The notes under the pieces were generated by a model that searched no databases, had not been told where the DNA came from, and was given only the letters and a program-made list of their open reading frames with translations. 38,339 nucleotides of DNA from Actinidia chinensis. Lineage: Eukaryota > Streptophyta > Magnoliopsida > Ericales > Actinidiaceae. The stretch spans positions 1 through 38,339 of the forward strand of contig VIGQ01001531.1 in the NCBI GenBank assembly GCA_009663005.1, written 5' to 3'. A program made the translations under genes and the position numbers. Shown here piece after piece: positions 1-10,740 of this stretch (the stretch's first letter is position 1; every line of letters begins with the position of its first letter).

Positions 1-650
1 CTTCTAATTTAAATGACTAGTCTAGAAGATATAAAACCAAGTAATTAAATCGTCCAAGAAAACTGAAAAACAATGATTGAATGACTAAAACTCATTTAAT
101 TAATTAAAACAAACAAGACTTTAATTGTAAAACTTACAAGAACGCGCCAACTTTAATATGTTTCGAACGCCAACTTTCTTCTTCAAATTGGAGTTCGAAC
201 GCTTAGTACAATCGTCCTTCTGCTTTTTTCCTTCTTGGCGTTCGGGGGACGCCTAATCCTTCTTCTTGGAGCGTTCGAACGCTTAGGCAAAAACCAAACT
301 TTTCGTCTCGCATTTTTTCGAACTGTAAGAGGAGCGTTCGAACTCTCTATTCACTCTCGCACTTTTCGAACTGTAGTAGGAGCGTTCAAACGGTATGTCA
401 TCAAATTTTCCTCTTTGCGTTCGAAACTACAAATAATTCTTCTTGGTCAGGCGTTCGAACGTTGATCACAAAATCCCAGATTTCTTCATAGGGTTCGAAC
501 GCTGATTTTCCCTTTTGCTTTGGGGTTCGAATGCTCAGTGTAATCTGAGCCTTCTTTCTTCGTACTCCATTCTACTTTTATAGCTGCAACTCTTTGCCTT
601 TATCAATATAAACCTACAATGAATTCAAAAACGCTATAAGTGAATATATG
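1..650. repeat. Cluster of GTTCGAACGC-like motifs, probable diverged gypsy LTR fragment
   Basis: Between about 161 and 533 there are roughly nine copies of a near-palindrome close to GCGTTCGAACGC (for example at 193, 271, 334, 381, 451, 492 and 523), spaced 30-80 bases apart in T-rich sequence. The same motif family with similar spacers occurs in the gypsy-A LTRs (about 13,750-13,870 and 35,865-36,470). One local match is TTCGAACTGTAGTAGGAGC near 366 against TTCGAACAGTAGAAGATGG near 35,870, in the same orientation. I infer a diverged LTR of a related gypsy family. The short reading frame across 235-465 is a by-product of this repeat. No LTR ends are visible. Confidence 0.45.
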
Positions 651-659
651 TAAAAAAAC

Positions 660-1470
660 ATATTACAACACTAATCTAGGATAATTTAAGGTCCAGTTTA
701 ACAGTCTTGGACGACAATTATGCAGTCCAATCACTTAGCAAGACACCCATACAATTTGAAGTATTTGGAAAGAAACTCTCTTCCTTTTCCTACTACTAGG
801 AGTTCTATCCAATTTCTTACTCGGGCAATCTATTTTAGAATATGATTTTTTGGCGGCTAGAACCGTTTTTTTCCCCACAAGTTCTGTGAAGTCCAGAACT
901 TATTAATAAGCATTTATCATTTCTTTTAAAATTCTATTTTTTTTTTTCTTTCGGCAATTTTATTTGCACTTCCATTTGGTTAAGAAAAATCTGGTTTAGG
1001 TCGTTTGGTGTATAATATCATTTGTTTGCACATAATTCTTTAATGTAATCATATGCACCACCTATATCCTTCTATACAACTTTAATGTTTTTGCTTATTT
1101 TGATTTTTTATTTCACTTTTGAAAATCTTAAAATTTTCAATAGCCTCATCTTTACTTCTCTTAAGTAAAGATAATAAAATCTAGTACATCATCAATAAAA
1201 GTGATAAAATATCTTTTACCGCCTCTTATTTGTACTAATTTTAAATCCCACAATCGTGTGAATTAACTCCAAAGGTTCTGTTGACCTTTTCATAGAAGAA
1301 AAAGAAAGTTTATTAATTTCGCTTCTACACATATTTGGACATTTATCAAAATTAGTTTTATAAATAATTTAATTGAATAAGTTGTGCAATGATTCAACAT
1401 TCACAGTCCCATTATTATGCAAAAACATTCAATCACAAATTGTAATGAAGAATCAAAATTTTTATTCCTA
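660..1470 (-). pseudogene. copia-1 integrase remnant, cut at its C-terminal side
   Basis: Reverse-strand blocks in order: a CxxC-like segment near 1,320-1,345; a MKRSTEPLELIH-like start of the catalytic core near 1,250-1,300; GGKRYFITFIDD near 1,190-1,230, with the D-D typical of the rve core; RSKDEAIE.F near 1,130-1,160; and SNGSANKIAERK near 950-985, which covers the conserved N-G…AER-K region carrying the third catalytic residue. Near 720-860 are SSGL.RT.GE and YLK.YGCLAK-like residues. The enzyme inserts the element DNA copy into the host genome. The frame is broken at many sites. Confidence 0.75.
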
Positions 1471-1845
1471 TTATTTGTTGTTGGTACACTTTAAGTACAT
1501 TCAATTTAAATAAATCATCATAAAAGTATCCATTTTCGATGTCCACCCATTTTAATAAGAACAAACTGTAAGACTCAAATACAAGTTTTTGAAGCCTTCT
1601 TACTCAACAATGTTCAAAAACCAAATTCTTTCTTAATTGTCAGGTACATGAAGTATGTTGTTCAGAATTAGTTCTTTGTCAGAAGTCATCTTCATAATAA
1701 TCTTTCCATGCCTGCACTTTGAAAGTAGCGAATTTTTCAAAAAAATTGTTCTTCATTATCATTTTCATGATAAGTAGTGATATGTTTCTTTTGAAACCAA
1801 ACATGGCGGTTGCTCCAGTATCTACCCACCATTATTTGGGATGAA
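1470..1845 (-). pseudogene. copia-1 aspartic protease remnant
   Basis: On the reverse strand WWVDTGAT is legible at about 1,815-1,840. It contains the D-T-G catalytic triplet of retroelement pepsin-like proteases, which cleave the Gag-Pol polyprotein. Downstream, KELILNNILHVPDN (about 1,640-1,690) matches the conserved end of the copia protease region (…L.NVLHVP…), and a GYFYDDLFKLNV stretch near 1,500-1,540 leads into the GAG-pre-integrase region. Frameshifts separate these blocks. The order gag, protease, integrase supports the assignment. Confidence 0.7.
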
Positions 1846-1959
1846 TTCCAAAAAGATTACTTCAGAAATGAATGCTTATAAGTTTATTTCTAACTTATCT
1901 TCAGAAAAAGCTACTCCAAACCAGCATATTGACTTGTGCACGGCTTCCTATCTTGTTGT

Positions 1960-2838
1960 GCCTTGGGGATACTGCATAGTGTGAATCCTATAATCCTGGG
2001 CTCGAGACCAAGTTTGTTATACACATTAACAGTTCCGCCACAAAACTTCTTTTGATATTCCCTTTAGAGGGTTGTCCCTTAGCGTCCGATTCTTGTTCTG
2101 ATTGTGTCTTTAGACTATATGCACTCCACCATATTAGCCCTTAACTCCTTTATATTTTAAACTCGCCTTTCTGATGACGATTGTATTCTTCAATTCAACA
2201 GTTTGACAATGAGCCTTAAAGCCCCATTTTCTTATGCTTATGTTTAGGTAGTTCCTTGAAATCTCTCTAAAAAGATGGTGGGTAATTTTTCAATTTCGGG
2301 CAGGCCACTTGGAATGATTCGCTCATAGTCATCCCTTAAGCACTGATTTCATGCAAGAATAAGTTAAATTCTTGTACTTGATTTATGATGGTCTTTACGC
2401 CAGCATTCTTGAAATCAGGAAACCTCCCCACCAAGATTTTTCTTGTTTCCGGCATCCTCCGTCTTGTCACTTCTATATCCAATAATCCTAGAGTTCTTGG
2501 TAGTAGAATGTAACAATACACATTGTATAATGTATTTTCTAAAAAATTCAACAGCTAGTTCTTGCAGATGAGTTGTATGTTTCCATGCCTCCTCTTGCCA
2601 CAGTAAGAACAATCAATCTTATCTTTTCCAACTTAAGATGTCTATCACTAGGGCATTCCGATCAAGTGGTCAAATAAAACAACATATTTTGTTGGCTACG
2701 CTTAAAATCTGACCCATTAAATTTCTCGAGCTTCTCTCCATGTCCAGCACATGACATGAGTGTCTTAGGAACCACAATTGGTGTCATCATAGTTTGGAAC
2801 AACAGCTGTCTCACCAAATTTGGGCTCTCACTAGTCAT
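1960..2838 (-). pseudogene. copia-1 gag remnant
   Basis: The reverse-strand ATG at 2836-2838 opens a frame (MTSESPNLVRQ). Gag signatures follow: EKFNGSDFKRSQQNMLFYLTT near 2,690-2,740, then WKHTTHLQ, ENTLYNVY and VGRFPDFKNAGVKTIINQVQ within the open stretch 2336-2551, and a K/R-rich stretch followed by RIEE-like residues near 2,200. This is the UBN2-type Gag of plant copia elements, which forms the virus-like particle and packages element RNA. A degenerate CCHC zinc knuckle (C-x2-C then NKLG) can be read near 2,000-2,050 by changing frame. At least four frame changes or stops make it non-functional. Confidence 0.8.
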
Positions 2839-2879
2839 AATTGTTCTAAATTAAATACAAAAATTCAGAATGGTATAAG

Positions 2880-3960
2880 TAAGAATTTGAATTTTTTTTT
2901 CCTTGTGCTTTTACAAAAGTAAAAAACTTTCTGATTTAAAAACTTTTTCAAACAGCAAAAATTCATGACTTAAGAATGGTTAGAAAACGTGTTTTCTTTT
3001 ATTTGAAAAATAGAAAGCTTTGAATACGTAAAGTAGAACTTTGAATTTTTATAGCACAGAAGGATAAAAGAAGAAAGACATAAATATAACAATTATACAA
3101 CTTACAGACTTATTTGCGGAAACAAAATTATAAATTTGGATGAGGCCTAAATTAAAATTATTGTCTTAAGTCGTTGACGACCCACCCTTTGGTCCTTACG
3201 AAATGTCGTCGACCTCCTAATGATAACCAGTTTTCGATGCTTCAAATGTAGTAGTCCATATCAAGAGATTATGTCCGAACGTTAAGTGTCTCTTTTCTCT
3301 CAAATAGAACGAGAAAAGATGGATTCTCCTGGCCCACTTTCTAACTCTTATCTTAGAATGATTTTCGAATGAATGAAAATGTTGAATGGTGGTGGATGTA
3401 TAGAAGTCTTCACACCTTTCTAGAGAATCACTCCTATTTGAAAAGCGACATATTCGGTCCAACTGCACATATCGGCCAACACCTACGCACATAGGCCTTT
3501 TTGCATAAAATGAAAGGACGCACATGTTCGCAGTATTAACGAAAAAAGTTCAAAATAAATCATAATTATTTTTGTTTCAGTTCAAATTCGAAACATTGTG
3601 ACCGTTTACAAAAGAAGTTAACTCGAGTTACGGACGTGTAATTTTGACTTTGCTACACTTTAAATAATTGACTATTTTTTTTCCCAAAATTCTATTCAAT
3701 TCGCCCTAGCCCAGCCCTAGCCCAGCCCGAACGAGCCCGCCCGGCTATGTGTTGCGGTGGCAGTTGCACGTGGTCACCCATGGCGCCCTAGGCTAATGGG
3801 TACAGTCGCACTTTAATATATAACTCCTCCTCTTAAAAATTGGAGGTGTCCAAAGCCCATTTTAAGGAGTTTGTATACTTGGACTTTATATGCTCACTAG
3901 TTTTTTTTTTCTTTTTCAATATGGGACACCCTTGCTATGCATTTTTTTTTCCTTTTCATT
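2880..3960 (-). repeat. Probable 5' LTR of antisense copia-1
   Basis: This lies just upstream of the copia-1 gag start on the reverse strand, where the 5' LTR and leader belong. No primer-binding site or TG…CA ends could be fixed. The 102-codon reverse frame at 3217-3525 shows no domain and I treat it as chance. A GC-rich segment at 3,702-3,800 holds a short tandem (CCCTAGCCCAG twice). The tail (about 3,810-3,900) holds a repeated AAGGAGTTT/GGAGGTGTCC-like theme that I associate with plant copia LTRs from general familiarity, not from a search. Confidence 0.35.
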
Positions 3961-4650
3961 GAGTTTTTTTTTTGAGAAACAATTTCTCATTCAAATCACC
4001 TTAGTTTTTGACAATAATACACTAATTCATCTACTCCTTAGGGAATATGAATCAATCATTGTTCATCTAATTAGTGGTATAGAACTTAATAAAATTTGTC
4101 CTAAAGTGTGTTCACAACACATTATCAAAAACCATCTTCTACAATTTTTAATCATCATTAATTAAGAAAATACGACGACAATGACCGCGAGCGTTTGTTA
4201 GAGTCAAAGTCAAAGGGCAAAAGTTGAAAGAGATTATTTTAGTGACTCACCTACGCTATTGGAGTGTTATCAACAGCCTTCAGGATCAATTGAAACAATA
4301 GAAAAACATGATCTAACCAAGCAATTGGCTATCTCATGCGGACACTATTGTTACTCCCACTAGAAAGATATAATAGAGGGTGAAGTTTTGAAGAAACCGT
4401 AAAAAAGAGATTAATTTTGTTACTCACCTTGCCATTAAAGTGCTACCATTTTACGAAGTGCTGACAATCAATTTAAAAAAAAAAATAATCAAAAGCAACT
4501 CTGTTATCTCATTTGATATCTTGTGTACTTCCCCCCCCAACCGGAGATTAAGAGGGAACAATTACTGACGACATGAAAATTGATTATTTATTTCCCGATA
4601 TAAGCATTTCTTGATTTATTTTTTCCTTCCCCATTCAGGTCATTCCTGTA
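3960..4650. repeat. AT-rich intergenic stretch with a diverged tandem duplication
   Basis: Two segments, about 4,205-4,370 and about 4,380-4,530, share an ordered set of matches: AAAGAGATTA.TTT.GT.ACTCACCT, then a GCTA/GCCATT…AGTG stretch, then a GACAATC/GATCAATT stretch and a TATCTCAT block. They look like an old duplication of about 170 bases. The frame at 3890-4165 is low-complexity, F/L-rich T-tract translation and not a gene. Nothing else is recognisable. Confidence 0.35.
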
Positions 4651-4894
4651 TCATGTTTTGAAACCCGGACCGGTGAACGAACGGAAAATGACCGGGTCAC
4701 GGGTTACCGGTTCAACCTTCGGGTCAACCGTTATCGACCGTGACGTTATAAATAATTTAAAATAAATATATAACTAATTATGATTTGGGGTTTATTGAAA
4801 TATTTAGACATTATATCAAAATCATACACGTGAATTGCAGGGTCTAAAGTGTGATTTTGGGGTTTAAAACCCCAAACAACCAGTCTCTCATAGT

Positions 4895-4916
4895 CCTCTC
4901 TCTCTCTCTCTCTCTC
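4895..4916. repeat. (CT)n microsatellite
   Basis: An uninterrupted CT run lies 5' of the GC-rich core of the TIR element. CT tracts are frequent in plant 5' leaders, which fits the idea that the core is a captured 5' gene fragment, but this is only suggestive. Confidence 0.9.
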
Positions 4917-5029
4917 AGACTGTTTTTAACATTACTATGGAGTGACCATCTCTCTCTCTACGTCTCAACTGTCACCACCCAAGCTCTCGCCGCCGGCCAC
5001 CACCCCTGGTAGCCCGATCCACCACCACC

Positions 5030-5170
5030 ATGGCCACTCCACTCCTCTCTCACTCTTCCTCTTCCTCTCCCGAATTCCCCACCATCGGCACAAAGTCCGT
5101 ACCATCGGCACCAATCTACACTGTCGGCACGATTCCAACCACCGTTGCCACCGATCCACCACCACCATGA
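5030..5170 (+). other. Short GC-rich reading frame inside the TIR element (46 codons), possible captured gene fragment
   Basis: ATG at 5030 to TGA at 5168-5170 would encode a Ser/Pro/Thr-rich 46-residue peptide starting MATPLLSHSSSSSPEFPT and ending in four prolines. It follows the CT tract. A longer overlapping frame (4942-5262, 106 codons) and two reverse frames use the same DNA, so composition alone can explain open frames here. A direct repeat beginning CCGATCCACCACCACCATG at 5014 and 5151 lies 137 bases apart and covers the ATG, so the frame is built from a duplicated module. I do not recognise a protein family. It may be a transduplicated 5' exon of a host gene or nothing coding. Confidence 0.25.
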
Positions 5171-5393
5171 CCACCACCCCTCTCTCACTCCTCTTCATCT
5201 TCGAGGTCACCCGCGCGGTTAGTCAAAACCCGCCTACGGATTCGACGAGTTCCGGTTGTTGAACCGAGGGTTGGAAGGTTCAGGCCGGCGTTTTTTTTAG
5301 GTATGCTCGCGGGTAAGGGGTGGACCGGACCGTTGCTTCGGCGGTCGACGGTTCAACCGGTCGAACCGGCCGAATCCGGTCCGGTTTGAAACA

Positions 5394-7488
5394 TTAGTTG
5401 TGCTATAGTTGCATAAGAAGCAACTAATTAGAGAAATGATCAATCTTTGCATTCAACAAAGATGTTCTGCAACTACCATCGAAGTATGGTAAAGTGACCA
5501 ATTAAGCTATCCCAAAAATTAGTAAACTCATTAAAAATTTGATATAAATAATTAGCTCTTAAACATAAGTAAAGTTGTGTAAAAATAAATGATTGTCTTT
5601 TAATAGTCAATTCCATAGAAAAGATGAGACATGTGGAGACCAATATCACGATTGATTAATAAGTCACGTGCCAAATCCGGGAGCTGGACTGACCATGAAC
5701 CAACCCAAATTGGATCATGAACTTAATAAGAATAACCAACAAATATTGACAGAAACTAATACTAAACTGTAAAAACCCATGAAATAACCCAAATCATATC
5801 CACAATCTCTAGTGGACATAAACAATCCACAATCAATCAACTTCCAAATTCAAGTAAAAATTAAAAGTAATCACAAATAATGTAATAAATCTGACTCCTT
5901 ATATGAAAACTTAATATTCCTAAGTCAAAAGTGGGTCCCCACAAAGCCAAATAGTCATCATAATTGAAAAAATAGTGAAGGATAAAACATTGCTAAGGGT
6001 ATTGAGACGAAGATGGGCTTATATTAAAAGGAGTCTAACAATACTAGTCTCAACCCAACACAAAATATATAACCCAACAAGATATCACAAGAGATAATCC
6101 CAGACAATCACACAATAACGACAAATCTGAATAATAACAGTACTATGTGAGAACCTAACCAATTGTCCTATATACAAGTTATCTTACATTACATGATAAA
6201 CCTCACTCTCCCTCTATCTCTCTCTCTCTCTCTTTTTTATATATTACCTATAATCCCTAAATCTATTTTAGTTACACTTATTACTTTCCTAATTCAACCT
6301 AAATATCTATTTTACACATACAAAAATATCTAATTTCTATTTGTCAAAGGCACCCAAAACTCCTCACTTAGATATGTCATTATTGGAAAACTAATTGAAA
6401 AAATAACCTCTTTTAGTTTAAGACAAAAATTCTATTTCTTCCAATGACTTTCCTAATAATAAATAATCAAGAATGATAAATTTTTTAAAGCTGATAATAA
6501 ATAAAATAATCAGAATATTACATTAATTATAAAAAAACTAATTAAAGAATTCTAACCTTCGAGTTTTAAACACCAACTTGCAACTATTTAAAAATTTGTC
6601 AAAGTGCTCCTATATTATCACTGACTTAGATAGTATAATCTTTTTATCACTTTTTTTTTTAATGAAGAAGTCTCATTAGTGTCCATATAATGTTTATTGG
6701 CTTGAAGCTGCTTAAGAATTTTAATTTGCAATTTAAACCCTTGGCCACGAGATAATCATATTTATATCTCTTTCGCTCTCTGTTTCGTTTTCTTTCTTTC
6801 TTTCTCCCCGAGTAAATCCCGATCTACATTGTTCCTGAATCCTCCTCAATTATGAGTGGCACACTTGGACGATGAGAATGAGCTACAAACCTAGATGGTC
6901 AACAGATGAGTGGGCACAAAACTGTCAGAAAATTATAACGTACCACATTGCAAATTAATCTATATTATATAACATAAATTTATTTTGATTTTAAATTATT
7001 TTTTTATTATCTACGATTAACTCTTTTGACTTAAAATCGATTAGAACACCCATTTTTTTCTCCCAAAACTATTAAAAAAATTTAATCATTGTAGTTTCTA
7101 ATTTTTCTTCATTTTATAACACCGCCTCTTTGTCGTATATGCAATTCCATGTATCTTTTATCGTGACGTTTATATCTTATAATTTTTTATATTAATAAAC
7201 TCTATTGAATACGCTAATAGGTTGTATGTGGTTTTATATAGTGCCGTGGGAAAGGCAATGACAGTGGTATATAGGTAAAATCATTCAATCGTGTTCTTTG
7301 TTCCGCAAAGTAATTTTGTTTAACATTTTTTTTGATAGCCTAGTATGTTTTGTCTAGGGCCCCCCCCCTATTGGTCACGAAAAATACAATTTGGTATTTT
7401 AAGTTAAGGGCTCGACAAGGTTTCGGTTTCTCTAAAGGTACTCAAACTTACGATTATTGAACACAAATCATAATCTTTACATCTAGTT
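5394..7488. other. AT-rich stretch without recognisable genes
   Basis: I read both strands and see no retroelement protein motif, RNA gene or paired terminal repeat. Present are a CT microsatellite at about 6,217-6,234, a CTTT-rich pyrimidine stretch near 6,785-6,805, and a C9 run at 7,360-7,368. The sequence at 6,770-6,920 is slightly richer in GC and might be an old exon or untranslated region, but nothing identifies it. Confidence 0.6.
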
Positions 7489-8234
7489 TGTTGACTCAAT
7501 CCTTGATTTTAATGATAATCCAAGATTGTATTAGTGACTACTTAGTGTGCTGATTATATTATATATGCATTATCTTTTTTAGGATCTTGCTGAAACTTGA
7601 CCTTGAAGATTTTGAATATTGCACATACCAAGTGGGTTGAGGTGGATTGTTTTTTTTTTTTTTGGAAGCCATGATGAAATAGGATTGACCACCTTGATGA
7701 AAGAATTTCAACAAGATTATGTTCATAAGCTATCTAAATAGATTTAGGGTTGTTTAAGGACAGTGGGAGAAAAGACCACAAGTCTAGATCACTGAAGGAA
7801 GCATATTGATTGAAACACTCATAATAAAGGAAGCAAAATATTTGAATACATATCGAAGAGATTGAAGGTGTCTTTGAAAATCTACCTGCCTGAAGAAGTC
7901 TTGTCAAGCTTAGACTTAGGAAATCTTAGTTGGTGATCTATGAAGAGCTTTGAATACATTAAAAAAGACTAATGAATGACAAACACAATTTGTTTTGTTT
8001 AAATATTGAAGTTTTTGGGGTAAGAAGGGTCGATACATTGTCTTGACGTGTCGACTATATGGAAAAGTAAATATTTGGAAAAAGTTGTGGACAACATTTT
8101 ATCAAAGCGTCGCGATATCGAATAGTGAGCAATGAAGAAAGTATAGTTTCCAACGCAATAAACATGTTCAAAATTCCACAGTAACGAATAAGTCGGCCAA
8201 TTTACTGAAACCGAAACCCAAAACGAATGACAAG

Positions 8235-8250
8235 AAAGTGTCGACACTTT
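8235..8250. repeat. Perfect 16-base palindrome in copia-2 LTR
   Basis: AAAGTGTCGACACTTT is identical to its own reverse complement. Related GTGTCGAC and GTGTCAGACAC sites are nearby in the same LTR. Confidence 0.9.
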
Positions 8251-8972
8251 AAGACAGTAAGCAAAGATAAATCTGAAAATACAAGTGTGACACCTTGGTT
8301 AAAGTGTCAGACACCTAGGCATAGACTCTATTTTTTGAAGTTGTAAAGTATAATCCAGCATTAAAATGAAATAACCACCTCAAACAGATTATTCACTTCA
8401 AGGCCTTTAAATAAAATCCTCTAACAGTATTTGTTCATGGCTAAAACTGAAAATCATCAATATCAGTTACACTCTGTTTTTTTACACATTTTGGAGATCT
8501 CTTGAATGAGGTTAGAATGTGGTAGAATTGTTTTAATTTATCTGTGGGAGAGCTGATTTTTCACAGGCAAAGGCTCCAACAACAGTTATGAGAGGAGGGA
8601 TAAACAATATTAGGATCATTAAGGAGCGTGAATAAACAGTCATCCTTTGAAAAAGTCCATTATCTCAAGGTTGAGCTATTCCACTCATTCTACTCTTCAT
8701 AGCGAGTTTGTTTTTAACTTGTATCATCTTTCATACACTTAATCTTGTAAGTTGAGGGTAATTTGGACAAAAAACCACTTGGTTGGCGAGTTTGAGTTGT
8801 TTCTATTGTAAAAGCAAAATAGTGTAAGAGTGCTGAGTGTTCCTCTTGAAAAGTCAAATACTTTTAAGTTGAATAGCATTTGGATAAAACCATTGTAAGA
8901 TGATAGGGTCTTAGACAAAAATCTCGGACAGGACTTGAACAATCGGTTCTTGGGAAAAGTAGTTGAGCACGT

Positions 8973-8980
8973 TATAAATA
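8973..8980 (+). promoter_or_regulatory. TATA-box candidate in copia-2 LTR
   Basis: TATAAATA lies about 285 bases before the LTR end, a plausible place for the LTR promoter. There is no other support, and AT-rich sequence makes chance matches likely. Confidence 0.3.
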
Positions 8981-9260
8981 ACCCCCACTTGTAATTATGA
9001 TTGCCAAGTAGTAGAAGAAAATCTTGCGGAGGTGGTCTTGGGGAGGACATATATCATACGTTGTGATTGGAACCTCGATAAATTTGTTGAGTTGAGTTCT
9101 TTGTTAGGCTTATTTTATTTGATTCTGCGTATATTGGATTTGATATAAATTGATCGATGCTTGATAACTAAATAAATGAGTATTAATTAATAACAATTGC
9201 CATTAATTTTAGAAAAAAAACCTAATTACCAACTCTTGATTTATTTTTTGGGCCAACAAT

Positions 9261-9271
9261 TGGTACCAGCA
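9261..9271 (+). promoter_or_regulatory. Primer-binding site of copia-2
   Basis: TGGTACCAGCA follows the LTR end by two bases. It resembles TGGTATCAGAGC, the complement of the 3' end of plant initiator-Met tRNA that primes minus-strand synthesis, with a T-to-C change and a shortened middle. Confidence 0.65.
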
Positions 9272-9339
9272 AACTGCTCTATTTTAAAAGGTTAACATCC
9301 TTAAGTTTGATCCCAGGCAACCATGATTGGAAGCCTCTT

Positions 9340-10740
9340 GTTATAGGTGAGGGTCAACCATTGATAGTCCACCAATATTTGATGAACAAAATTATACCTA
9401 TCGACAGGGTGGAATGAGGAATATTAATTCAATCTAAAATCTACAAAAATGTGGCATGTTATTTTTAAGATTTTAATATAAATGATTCTAATCTAAATGC
9501 TTATATCATCAAACTATTATATAGTGTGTTTTAAATATCATATGCAAAACTAAAATTAATTTCAGTATGTTGGCTCTGATATTGAAAAGAAATTAAAAAT
9601 ATTTATGAACACAATTGATGAGCATGTATATATAAAATGATGAATCTAATGATATTTCTCTGAAGGTTATTATGATTGAAAATGTTGTAGACACAAATCA
9701 ATAATCGGAAAAAATTAAGTGAGCATAAGCGAAGAGGACTCCCATATATAACTCACTACCTGCAACATCAGATGATTTGAAACTATAATAAATGAGATGG
9801 CAAACTCAAACTCAAATGATATAGATTACAATGAGGTATCATTGTCATGCATTTTCAAATGATAACTTTGATGATCATTAGAACTTTTATATTATGTAAA
9901 ATGAGTATTGATAATCATGTGCATATGATGAGTTGCTAGATGCATTTTCATAAATTATGGTTGATATAAAAAAAAAATGCCATCTAAGAATAGTATTTTA
10001 AAGAAAAACATATTGCATCTGGTATGATTGCAATTGAAAATTTTTTAAAATGATGTGCAAATATTTTAAAATGTGAAATAATACATTGAAAATTAAAAAT
10101 CTATTTTAAAGATTGTATCAAATAAAAATATTTTTTTGAAAAACGACAACAATGATTTAAAAGAAAATTTGGAAGAGTTGTTACTCTAATACAAAAAAAA
10201 TAAGATGACTACAACTAAAATTGGAAAAATCTACGACATCTAATGTGTATGCATGTATTGCGAAAAGTACAAAAAATGGACATATTTCACACACATACCC
10301 TATAAAAAGAAAATCTAACATTCTGTGAATAAGTGTAAGATGCCTAAGAAAACTATACATGTGATGATATTCAGCTAACACAAAAGGACCCCATGTAAAA
10401 AAAGGATACTCAAAAAGAAAAATCAATGTTTGTAGTAGAAATGCCAAAGAAAGAAAGAAAACACTAAGGGCTTAAAAAAATACATCCAAGGTGTACAATG
10501 TAAGAAGAACACCAAGAGCTGGAAGAAGGAAAAATACTTCACACATGTTCTATTTTAGAGAAGAGAGAAAATTGCATACAAAAAAGAATGAGGAAAGAGG
10601 TACAATGACAAAATTATTCAAAAGTTGAAGAAGAAAGGAAATCAAATGAGTACATTCCTCACCCTCACTTCAACAATAAAACCTTATTCATCTACAACAA
10701 GTATAATGGGAAAATCACTTGGGCCAAGGTCCTAATAGGT
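9340..10740 (+). pseudogene. copia-2 gag remnant
   Basis: Starting at about 9,375 the frame reads PPIFDEQNYTYRQGGMRN, matching the conserved PP-x-F-(D/N)-G-x-N-Y-x-Y-W-x-x-R-M start of Sirevirus-type copia Gag, although the Trp and Gly are altered here. A degenerate zinc knuckle starting CMYCEKY lies at about 10,250-10,290, with GH-I-like residues one frame over. K-rich stretches with IWVPK-like remnants (about 10,380-10,420 and 10,700-10,725) resemble the Gag C-terminal segment that precedes protease. Stops and frameshifts are frequent. Protease, integrase and reverse transcriptase do not follow. Confidence 0.6.

Larger units (their letters stand above)
660..3900 (-). mobile_element. Antisense Ty1/copia element (copia-1), truncated after integrase
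   Basis: Read on the reverse strand from high to low coordinates, the order is LTR-like sequence, gag, protease, GAG-pre-integrase and integrase. This is the Ty1/copia order, in which integrase precedes reverse transcriptase. Similarity stops near 650-660, about where the integrase C-terminus should end, and reverse transcriptase and RNase H are missing. The sequence beyond is the unrelated motif cluster at 1-650. The protease form (WWVDTGAT) and Gag sequence suggest a Tork-type lineage, though this is not proven. Frames are broken throughout and no product is expected. Confidence 0.8.
4654..5393. mobile_element. Non-autonomous TIR DNA element (about 740 bp)
   Basis: The left end TGTTTTGAAACCCGGACCGG is mirrored by the right end CCGGTCCGGTTTGAAACA, giving an imperfect inverted repeat of about 20 bases. 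Subterminal repeats around GGTTCAACCGG and GGTCAACCG occur on both sides (about 4,710-4,735 and 5,345-5,375). There is no transposase sequence, so it would depend on an enzyme elsewhere. Immediate flanks (ATCA on the left, TTAG on the right) give no clear target-site duplication, so the superfamily (hAT, Mutator or other) stays open. The GC-rich core differs sharply from the AT-rich surroundings. Confidence 0.65.
7489..9258 (+). repeat. 5' LTR of copia-2 (Sirevirus-like)
   Basis: It begins TGTTGACTCAATC and ends GGCCAACA, giving the TGTTG…CAACA terminal inverted bases of copia LTRs, and is followed two bases later by a primer-binding site. Length is about 1.77 kb. It contains several CG-centred near-palindromes: GTGTCGAC near 8,050, a perfect 16-base palindrome at 8,235-8,250, and AAGTGTCAGACAC near 8,303. 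Short reading frames inside (7999-8247 and 8739-9050, reverse) have no domain and are noise. The matching 3' LTR would lie beyond the right edge of the window. Confidence 0.7.

Noticed and set aside
161..533. Regularly spaced short repeats considered as a CRISPR-like or satellite array
   Set aside because: Motifs are only about 10-12 bases, degenerate and irregularly spaced, and they match an LTR motif cluster elsewhere in this plant window.
2580..2625. Reverse-strand reading IDCSYCGKRRHG, which looks like a CCHC zinc knuckle
   Set aside because: It lies in the N-terminal half of copia-1 Gag, and the neighbouring frame gives WKHTTHLQ…ENTLYNVY, which fits the normal Gag order. The true knuckle position is near 2,000-2,050.
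3217..3525. 102-codon reverse reading frame
   Set aside because: It lies in the probable copia-1 LTR, has no domain-like pattern and low coding character.
3890..4165. 91-codon F/L-rich frame resembling a membrane protein
   Set aside because: It is T-tract translation with no start context or family pattern.
4942..5262. 106-codon forward frame and two reverse frames in the GC-rich core
   Set aside because: Three overlapping frames are open because CCACCA and CTCTC repeats lack stop codons. The H-rich and W-rich translations are compositional.
6770..6960. Possible host gene exon or leader
   Set aside because: There is only a pyrimidine-rich stretch and slightly higher GC; no frame, splice pattern or domain supports it.
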